This document shows positions 1 through 5,939 of a stretch of DNA of 35,059 bases, piece by piece. Position numbers and translations under genes: made by a program. Origin of the DNA: an uncultured Lachnospiraceae bacterium. Lineage in GTDB: Bacteria; Bacillota; Clostridia; Lachnospirales; Lachnospiraceae. Location: contig CATJTQ010000053.1 of the NCBI GenBank assembly GCA_949743325.1, forward strand, positions 1-35,059. Reading direction: 5' to 3'. Position 1 is the stretch's first letter; the number at the start of each line of letters is the position of its first letter. Below the pieces are notes generated by a model. The model did not search any database. It saw only the letters and a list, made by a program, of their open reading frames with translations, and was not told the origin of the DNA.

Positions 1-499
1 AATTAGGATTTTCCCAATAACCATAATCTTGCATTTCTGCATCAAACGGTACTTCATAATAATCTGTCAGGAAATCCTCATATTTAGGATATAAATCTGC
101 AAAAGGAATTTCTACCAACTCAGCACGAGCTGTAAATAAATCAAAACAAATAGTACATCGTTTGTTATTAATCCAGCAATTAGAAGAATACCACCTTGAT
201 TTTGGATATTTTTCTAAGTCTTTTTCGTTCTGCAAAACAATAAAAGGTATTTTCTTTTTTAATCCTTCTTCATCCCAAGGGAAAATAGATGTACAATCGG
301 GAAACTTACTCTTTTGAATCCCATCGTGTTCATATTCTTCTTTATGTTCTTTATATGAACTGTGAAATTCCAAATATTCTTCTGGACAATTACCCATATT
401 ATTCTCCTGATAAGGAGCCAACATCTCTCCCAACCGACTTTCCAAATATTCAAAATCTTCTTTTCCATCAATAAAAACAGCAACTGTAAAATGAGACAT
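1..499 (-). CDS. Hypothetical protein of the 'MSHFTV' type, C-terminus outside window
   Basis: An open frame runs uninterrupted from an ATG at 499 to the window edge (166 codons) with no stop, so the C-terminus is missing. The start is well supported: an AAGGAG ribosome binding site lies 8-9 bases upstream. The product begins MSHFTVAVFIDGKEDFEYLE. From memory, proteins that open with MSHFTV are small hypothetical proteins common in prophages and plasmids; their function is unknown. It is acidic and aromatic-rich, with W/C residues in the middle (WYSSNCWINNKRCTIC) and no signal peptide or membrane segment. A hairpin with a T-run ends upstream transcription just before it, so it probably has its own promoter. 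No function is claimed. Confidence 0.75.
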   Translation of the reverse strand, partial: MSHFTVAVFIDGKEDFEYLESRLGEMLAPYQENNMGNCPEEYLEFHSSYKEHKEEYEHDGIQKSKFPDCTSIFPWDEEGLKKKIPFIVLQNEKDLEKYPKSRWYSSNCWINNKRCTICFDLFTARAELVEIPFADLYPKYEDFLTDYYEVPFDAEMQDYGYWENPN

Positions 500-567
500 A
501 AATCTTTCTCTCCTTTTTATTTTAAATTAACCTAATATTTAAGTTTGCCTCATTATACGAAAATCAT

Positions 568-606
568 AAAAAAATATTAGGCTGCAGATATACAACCTAA
601 TATTTA
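568..606 (-). terminator. Rho-independent terminator on the minus strand
   Basis: AAATATTAGG (572-581) and CCTAATATTT (596-605) form a perfect 10-bp stem with a 14-base loop. Read on the minus strand the stem is followed by a run of seven T. It would stop transcription arriving from the transposase side. A third copy of the arm (CCTAATATTT, 531-540) could pair with the middle copy instead. Confidence 0.5.
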
Positions 607-1534
607 TGAAAATACTGTTTGTTCTAACGGGAAACTCTACCACCACCACCAAAGGGTACTGTCAAGATTTATGCGCAAAATAGTATGCAACTTCTGTAAA
701 TAATAAAGTCAACCAACAAAAGATACTTCCTCAAAAACCGTTTCCAGATGTTTCATATTCATATATTTCTTATTGCCCCACTGGGTGCCAGCCACGTGAC
801 GAAGTCTGGCACATACCAACATTAAAGCCAAATTACCGTCAGGGAAAGTACCAACTACACGGGTTCTACGGCGAATCTCCCTATTAAGCCGCTCAATAAT
901 ATTATTGGTACGAATCCTCGTCCAATGTTCACTTGGAAAATTATAATAAGTTAGAGTTTCTTCGATACCATCTTCAATTTTCTTAGCTGCCTCTTTAAGC
1001 TTCATAGTGCTCAGTTCATCAGCCACAGCCCTGGCCTTTTCACGGGTGGCTCTCTTGCTCTCCTGAGCATGGATCGCCTTGAGCATTTTAGCCACCAGCT
1101 TCGCCCTGGAACGGGGAACAACAGAGAATATGCTGCGATAGAAATGTACTATACAGCGCTGGTATTTGGCCACTGGAAATACCTTGCCGACTGCTTCCAG
1201 CATTCCCAAACATTTATCGCCAACAATGAGTTTGACTCCCTCCAATCCACGTCTTCTTAAACATTGAAAAAAGTTAACCCAACTGGCCTTATCCTCTTTC
1301 ATACCCTCGGCAGCGCCAAGTACCTCACGATACCCACGGATATGGCAACCAGAATTGCCACATTCTCAAATTCACCGCCCCAATTACGCCACAGATAAAT
1401 ACCGTCCACATAAACATAAGGGTAGTTTCCACCTTGCAAAGGGCTGTTTCGCCAGTCCTCGATGTGAACATAGGCTTTCTTATTCAACTCGCTTATGGTG
1501 CTCTGGGACACTTTACTGCCCCACAGGGCTTCTG

Positions 1535-1650
1535 GTATACCATAGGAACATAGGAAATGCAATCTATATTTACGGATTGCACTATGGTATTAGTTCTCAC
1601 TAAGTTCAATCTGCGTTCAGCTGCGCAGAACTTGATTTCACTAAGTGTTC
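1535..1650. other. Short foreign insert inside the transposase gene, with inverted repeats
   Basis: This stretch interrupts the transposase exactly between codons that are adjacent in the family. It opens with ATACCATAG (1537-1545), inverted as CTATGGTAT (1582-1590); TGCAATC (1558-1564) is inverted as GATTGCA (1575-1581). A further imperfect stem lies at about 1601-1635 (AAGTTC...CTGCG / CGCAG...AACTT). It is too short to encode a protein. It could be a miniature element or an end of a larger deleted element. It shares 21 bases with 3638-3658. Confidence 0.45.
1576..1596 (+). repeat. 21-bp direct repeat, copy 1
   Basis: ATTGCACTATGGTATTAGTTC occurs here and, identical and in the same orientation, at 3638-3658. 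Both copies lie at the edge of a broken gene and both pair with a nearby ATACCATAG. Confidence 0.8.
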
Positions 1651-2093
1651 ACATCATATCCTCAACTCTCCTCACAGATACGCCGACTAAATACATTTCA
1701 ATGAGAGCCTCTTCAACGCTGCTTTCTCTGCGGCGGTAACGCTCAATTATGCCTGTTTCAAAAGGTATGCCTTTTAGTCGGGGAACGTGAAGCTTAACAT
1801 CTCCGAAGGTTGTGGTAATATTGCGGTCGTAATGACCGCTGCGGCAGCCTTTACGAGCTTCGCTGCACTCATAGCGTGCTGCTTGAGTTAATTCTTCGGC
1901 TTCTTTTTCCAATAGTTCATTTAATGTTTCTTCAACGCTTCCACGTACTAATTCTTTGATTTGCCCCTTGATTATTTCCTCGTTTAGCTGTACAATCTTT
2001 TCAGACATTGTTTGCTTTCTCCTTTCAGAATGCTGTGTGCTAACTTCATTCTATCAGAAATTGCAAACCTTGTCTTTTTATTTGCACAATTTA

Positions 2094-2201
2094 TTATACA
2101 TTATCCAATTTATAGCGAATTGCAGCCTTAGTTACGCCATATTTTAAGGAATATTCAATTAAGGCTTGCCTAAAACGCATTGTTTGTGTTATTGTATTCA
2201 T
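2094..2201 (-). pseudogene. 5' fragment of an IS481/IS3-like transposase
   Basis: From an ATG at 2201 the minus strand reads 35 residues (MNTITQTMRFRQ..., then EYSLKYGVTKAAIRYK) before running into the IS256 element. This is the first half of a helix-turn-helix region like those that open integrase-core transposases of the IS481/IS3 groups. Everything after about residue 32 is lost, so the gene was cut by the IS256 insertion. The upstream motif GTGTCAAACTATTCACT may be near the old element's end. Assignment to IS481 rather than IS3 is tentative. Confidence 0.55.
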
Positions 2202-2445
2202 AGTGAATAGTTTGACACCTGTTTTCTGGTTTTGTCTGGACAACTTAACCTTAACACATGTCTTTACTATTCGCTACTATTTTTTCTTTTGTTACATATC
2301 ATTGTAACACATACAAAAAATTTTGTGTTACAAATCCAACACTGTGTTGATTTTTCTTACAATTATAATATAATAATAATTAACGATTTATTCAATCATC
2401 AATGTATATCAATTTTTCTTCAAACAAACAGATTATGAAAATATG

Positions 2446-2475
2446 TTGTATTACGAAAAAATTTTTAGGTATAAT
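2446..2475 (+). promoter_or_regulatory. Sigma-70-type promoter directly upstream of the TetR-type gene
   Basis: TTGTAT (2446-2451) and a consensus TATAAT (2470-2475) are separated by 18 bases. The ATG at 2480 follows the -10 box by four bases, so a transcript from it would begin at or inside the start codon (leaderless). Confidence 0.4.
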
Positions 2476-2479
2476 CATT

Positions 2480-2824
2480 ATGAAAAACAACAGACGAGAA
2501 AAATATACGAAAAAGTTCCTCAATGAAAGTCTTTTGAAATCTTTGTCAGAAAAGCCAATTTCAAGAATAACCGTAAAAGAAATCTGTGAAGAGGAGGATG
2601 TAAACCGTTCAACTTATTATGTTTATTTCACAGATCCTTTCGACCAATTACGAAAACTAGAAATAGAGATTATAATGGATATGGCAGTTTATATAGATAA
2701 TATAACGCCGAAAAATCTTCATAATATGACAAAACAGAAACAAACGTTAAAGAACATTCTTGAGTATATTTTGCAGAAAAAGCGTGTTTTTCAAATATTG
2801 CTGCCAAGAAGTTATGAAGTGTAA
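2480..2824 (+). CDS. TetR/AcrR-family regulator, short and probably C-terminally truncated
   Basis: The start at 2480 gives MKNNRREKYTKKFLNESLL, which aligns with the N-terminus of TetR-type regulators; an upstream in-frame ATG at 2402 only adds non-family residues. Residues about 8-55 form the DNA-binding helix-turn-helix (ISRITVKEICEEEDVNRSTYYVYF), including the typical recognition-helix pattern RSTYYxYF. The rest is the start of a ligand-sensing all-helical domain. At 114 residues it is well short of the usual 170-200, and the last residues (LLPRSYEV) look unrelated to the family, so the C-terminal domain seems cut off. The DNA just beyond it is a decayed SLH-domain fragment on the opposite strand, consistent with a rearrangement junction at about 2820. 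No convincing Shine-Dalgarno site is present. It may still make a DNA-binding stub, but function is doubtful. Confidence 0.7.
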   Translation: MKNNRREKYTKKFLNESLLKSLSEKPISRITVKEICEEEDVNRSTYYVYFTDPFDQLRKLEIEIIMDMAVYIDNITPKNLHNMTKQKQTLKNILEYILQKKRVFQILLPRSYEV

Positions 2825-3006
2825 ATCTTATTGAACTCGGCATAGCTCATCAACATAGCCGTAATTTCTTACCTGCTCACATTCTTCATCGGCTTTAAAG
2901 TCCAATCCTCATAGCCGTTCAGAATGCCATTCTCGCTCGTTCAGATAACCGCCTCGGCGTACCACTAGCTGGCTTTTACATCGGTAAATTTAGCCAATGC
3001 TGTTAC
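2824..3006 (-). pseudogene. S-layer homology (SLH) domain remnant
   Basis: One minus-strand frame reads TALAKFTDVKAS*WYAEAVI, then *TSENGILNGYEDWTLKP and MKNVSR*EITAMLMSYAEF (asterisk = stop). This is the SLH consensus (FxDV...WYxxAVxxAxxxGIxxGyxDGTFxPxxxxSRAExAxMLxRy) with three in-frame stops (TAG, TGA, TAA) and no frameshift. SLH domains anchor surface proteins to cell-wall polymers in Bacillota, and in Negativicutes they occur in outer-membrane-peptidoglycan tethers. Only one repeat remains, with no start codon or signal peptide. It is a decayed fragment of a surface protein. Confidence 0.7.
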
Positions 3007-3047
3007 TTCTGTAGTTTATATTTCAAAATTATATCCTTAACTTAACT

Positions 3048-3113
3048 CTAGTTTTCCGTTTTCATAAACCAAACTTCCACAACAGACTTTGCATCATCAA
3101 CAATAACTTGCAA
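3048..3113 (-). pseudogene. Possible remnant of a small conserved protein
   Basis: A TTG start behind a strong GGAGGTG site gives a 21-residue product, LQVIVDDAKSVVEVWFMKTEN. I think this resembles the opening of a small Bacillota protein family whose members continue for another 40-60 residues, but this is recalled, not searched. The frame stops at TAG and no continuation is visible. Confidence 0.25.
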
Positions 3114-3120
3114 ATTTACA

Positions 3121-3637
3121 CCTCCATGTATTCATATTACCCTTAAACAATGATTTCTAAAACTTAATCATAATTTAGCCTTGTTGTTTATTGCAGTAAT
3201 ATATGCAAAGTCTTTAAAAAATAATTTATCTAAATTACAACATAATTTTAAGCTTAAAGTAATATCGCCTCCAAAGAAAAAACGAAAAGGTACCCATTTG
3301 TCGTACTAGATAAAAATGCTAGATAATTAACAGAGAGGTTTTTTCTCTAAAGATTTTTTCTTGTGCACTCTAAATGACATTTTATTTTATGTTCGATTTT
3401 CCCAAGTACAGCAATTATGCAGATTTACTAAAAAAGTTGTCTTAACCTTTTCTTAAAGTTTTTTACAAGTTTTTTTAAAGTTTCAGATAGGGCTGTTGAA
3501 TTTTTCACCCCAATTTTTACCCTAAATTTTTCAAAAAATACACTTTCTCATCAAAGGAAACCTATTTATATTAATGGATATTTTTAAATCATTTATAATT
3601 CATAAAAAATATGTCAATTTATCATTTAATTTTATAA
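3121..3637. other. Gene-free AT-rich stretch
   Basis: I find no convincing gene or RNA here on either strand. There are homopolymer runs and short stems (for example AGAGAGGTTTTTTCTCT at about 3332-3348) but nothing I can assign. Confidence 0.4.
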
Positions 3638-3658
3638 ATTGCACTATGGTATTAGTTC
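3638..3658 (+). repeat. 21-bp direct repeat, copy 2
   Basis: Identical to 1576-1596 (ATTGCACTATGGTATTAGTTC). Here it is one arm of a larger inverted pair: CTATGGTAT (3644-3652) and ATACCATAG (3712-3720), enclosing 59 bases. The right arm coincides with the point where the HipA-like kinase reading frame is cut off. Confidence 0.8.
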
Positions 3659-3709
3659 AACATCAGCTCTGACTGCGCCTAACGGCTTGTCAATCGCTGT
3701 GTACTCACA

Positions 3710-4080
3710 TTATACCATAGACGTTCCACTATCATATATAGATGCAGTTGATATATATTCCAATGTTTCTGCATCACGAATAACTTCAAACTTATTCAAA
3801 GGCCTGTCCTCATTAAAAATTAAACAACCCAGAACAATCATATGATTAATTGACTGTTGCAGATTAGCAATTTTTAATTCATCACAACAGTTAAGATAAT
3901 GATTATATAAGGATAGATAATTGGGCTTTTTTTATATTGTAGAATAGATCTGGCAGAAATCAATTCAGGGCTTGCGTTTATAAAGTCCTCACATATACTA
4001 TATGGATAATTATCAATCATCATTAATTGGATAAGAAACCTGAGCAATATTAAGCCTATACATTAAATACTTATATCATC
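3710..4080 (-). pseudogene. HipA-like kinase fragment (frameshifted, truncated)
   Basis: The minus strand reads, in shifting frames, YRLNIAQVSYPIN, then MIDNYPYSICEDFINASPEL, then KPNYLSLYNHYLNCCDELKI and NHMIVLGCLIFNEDRPLNKF, and ends DAETLEYISTASIYDSGTSM. The NEDRPLNKFxVIRDAETLE...PIYDSGTS pattern matches the catalytic region (NxDRHxxNxGVxRD) of HipA/CtkA-like kinases of the kind found in Clostridia. There are at least two frameshifts, one in an A-run at about 3932, and His of the DRH motif is Pro. The frame is cut immediately after DSGTSM, at the inverted repeat arm 3712-3720. The N-terminal half is missing. It is a dead remnant; no HipB-like partner is visible. Confidence 0.6.
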
Positions 4081-4287
4081 TTATTAAGATTATATCAAGA
4101 CGAACACCTACATACAATTTGGACATAAAATGCATAAAAAATGAGATAAATATAAACAACAATGTAATAAGCATGTTTTATTACAGCATTTGAACAAATA
4201 TTTATGGATAAGTGTTCACAAACAGTGAAGAAAGTAGTAAAATGAAAACAAAAAATTTCACATTAAACAATGTTTATATAGCAAAGG

Positions 4288-5661
4288 ATGCTTTATGAAA
4301 AAAATACATTATATGATTTTATAGATAAAATTTATGCAACGATTACAGATGTTCAGGAAAATTTTTTTATAGCTTGGAATCATCAAATAAAGAACCAATT
4401 ATGTGTACAAGAAGACTTTTGTGTAAAGAATAATGTAGATAATTTTGGAAAAATTTTCTTAACTGCCACGCAATATAAAAATATAAATTATGAACTTCAA
4501 GATTTCTTTAAACACAGGGCAGAAAGAAAAGAATATATAGTCTTTCTTAGAGGCTATGAGTATTATTCTTGCGATCCCGAGATGTACTATAGCCACAACT
4601 CATATACCGCAAATGTGTTGTGGAAGAAGTTTGGAGAGAAATGGTCAAAATACAAATATACTTATTCTTTTGGCTTTTTGAATCAAAAAGAACTTGCTTT
4701 TGAAGACTAGATTGGAAGTCTATCCTTATTAGAGTATGTATTCGCAGACTTGACTACGCTTCGATGGTTTGAATTTATAAATCGAGAAAAATTTTTAAAA
4801 CTATTAGGAAATAATTTTTTTACAATTGTAAACGAAACTGAATTTTTTACGCACATAATAGGCGAAATTATAGCTAAATTACTAAAATTTGATTTTAAAG
4901 GAGCCTTTCGTATACTATCGTCTGAATATTGCAAATTATTTCAATCGCCAATTCTTAAAAATTTTATTGCTCTTCCATTGAACTTTGATTTAAGTGCATC
5001 TGCTATTCGCGTAATCAGAGAAGGAGATTCCTTATGCTTGATCTATGCTGCCTATTTATTAAAGTTAGAGCCACTCTGAGCACAGCAAAGCTTAAATAAA
5101 ATTTTATTATTAAACAATGCTTTTGGAGCAATGAATACAGGTATCATATTAAAGTATTTACTGCCAACAAATATCCAATCCACTGTAATGAATATCCGAT
5201 ACTCGCAAAACCGAAATGATATAGGCACATATGGCAAAACACCTGCGAAAGTAGAACTAATAAATGAAAACACAGAGATAATAGAAGATGATTACCAAGC
5301 ATTTATTATAGTTGATGATTCTATTTTTACAGGAAATAGTTACAGACAAATTAAAAGATATTTTTCCAACATTAATCGTATATACTTGTTACCATTTTCG
5401 TTTGATTACAATTCTTTAAAATATAGCAAAAAAGAAGAGAGTGCCTATCCTCAAATGAATAAAATTGCAACACAGACTTTAAAATGGGCTAAAGAAGCAG
5501 GTGATTGCGTTCCTGCATTTATTTCTTTCTGGGACTGGGATAAAAGTGCATTTGTAAATTTTCAACAAATAAAAAATCCACAATTTCAGCATATATTAGA
5601 CGGCGAAAATTTGCTCTTAAAACACTTATGGAGTATTTATTTAAATAAAATAACAAATTGA
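4288..5661 (+). pseudogene. Phosphoribosyltransferase-fold protein, interrupted by TAG and TGA in one frame
   Basis: A single reading frame of 458 codons runs from 4288 to the TGA at 5659-5661 and is broken only by TAG at 4708-4710 and TGA at 5077-5079. Reading through gives LAFED*IGSLSLLEYVF and LKLEPL*AQQSLNKILLL, both smooth continuations, so these are nonsense mutations in one former gene. CAG to TAG and CGA to TGA are plausible origins. The C-terminal third holds AFIIVDDSIFTGNSYRQIKR, the hydrophobic-DDSxxTG PRPP-binding loop of type I phosphoribosyltransferases. The first 150 residues are not recognised. The start is uncertain: AAAGG touches the ATG at 4288, and an 18-codon frame from ATG 4242 may be the original N-terminus shifted by one base. 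The substrate is unknown. Confidence 0.65.
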
Positions 5662-5848
5662 TTTTCAGCCGGTTCAAATCCGGCATCATCTCTACCATTT
5701 TGATACTGTTCCGCTGCGTCCACAAGGAAACTGGCAACAGAATTATTTTTGTCAGCAAGGTGAATACTATGATTGCCAGGCCGTAATTGCCTAAGAATGA
5801 ATAACAAACATCTATTATACTGCTGAATATTTGTGATAATATATCCAT
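5657..5848 (-). pseudogene. yidC: 5' fragment of a YidC/Oxa1 membrane insertase gene
   Basis: From an ATG at 5848, with AGGAG seven bases upstream, the minus strand encodes MDILSQIFSSIIDVCYSFLG, NYGLAIIVFTLLTKIILLPV, then SLWTQRNSIKMVEMMPDLNR and LKIN. This is the first transmembrane hairpin and the basic cytoplasmic segment of a YidC-type insertase. Homology stops at residue 64, where the sequence becomes the antisense of the tail of the neighbouring plus-strand gene. The remaining 150 or so residues, with the other membrane helices, are absent. It sits just after the polysaccharide operon and marks a recombination junction at about 5657. It cannot make a working insertase. Confidence 0.75.
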
Positions 5849-5892
5849 TTAATTGCTCCTAAATAATTTAAAATTTATTGTAAACAGATTAC

Positions 5893-5938
5893 TTGATGCC
5901 TTTACAAAGTAAAGGCATCAAAGGAGGCCTCCTTTGAT
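5893..5938 (-). terminator. Two abutting perfect palindromes after the operon's last gene
   Basis: TTGATGCCTTTAC (5893-5905) pairs perfectly with GTAAAGGCATCAA (5909-5921). ATCAAAGGAGG (5917-5927) pairs perfectly with CCTCCTTTGAT (5928-5938). The two stems share bases 5917-5921, so they compete. They lie directly after the stop codon at 5940 and probably end the operon transcript, though neither is followed by a long T-run on the minus strand. Confidence 0.5.
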
Positions 5939-5939
5939 T

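Larger units (their letters stand above)
709..2008 (-). pseudogene. IS256-family (Mutator-type DDE) transposase, broken at two places
   Basis: Three minus-strand frames together give a nearly complete IS256-type transposase. The N-terminal part (2008-1649) starts MSEKIVQLNEEIIKG and ends VEDMM. The middle (about 1534-1299) holds EALWGSKVS and VYVDGIYL with the first catalytic Asp. The C-terminal part (1302-709) holds LIVGDKCLG with the second Asp, and the family block NNIIERLNREIRRRTRVVG with the catalytic Glu. Two lesions are visible. About 115 bases of foreign sequence separate VEDMM from EALWG. In addition, roughly 10 bases are missing before GYREVLGAAEGMKEDK, which shifts the frame (the shifted product reads SVGIVRYLALPRV). 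The start ATG at 2008 is preceded by AAAGGAG. The element cannot encode its own active transposase. Confidence 0.85.
654..2093 (-). mobile_element. Degenerate IS256-family insertion sequence
   Basis: The left end is placed at GGGTACTGTCAAG (654-666), the kind of terminus expected for an IS256-group element, followed by the transposase remnant. Near the right end, TTTGCACAAT (2081-2090) mirrors the internal part of the left terminus (ATTTATGCGCAAAA). The outermost terminal bases are not visible there, so the right inverted repeat seems truncated. The element sits inside an older transposase gene whose first 35 codons remain at 2094-2201. The boundaries are approximate and I could not identify a target duplication. 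Confidence 0.6.

Noticed and set aside
4708-5079. Recoding of the in-frame TAG and TGA (pyrrolysine or selenocysteine) in the phosphoribosyltransferase-fold gene
   Set aside because: Neither position is at a recognisable catalytic site, no obvious SECIS-like stem follows the TGA, and all surrounding genes are decayed; nonsense mutation is simpler.
5665-5697. Sequence resembling a tRNA 3' end (GCCGG-TTCAAAT-CCGGC...CTACCA) next to the graveyard region, which would make a second attachment site
   Set aside because: The spacing after the T arm is two bases too long for a tRNA, and the minus strand of the same bases is coding sequence of the YidC fragment (MVEMMPDLNRLKIN).
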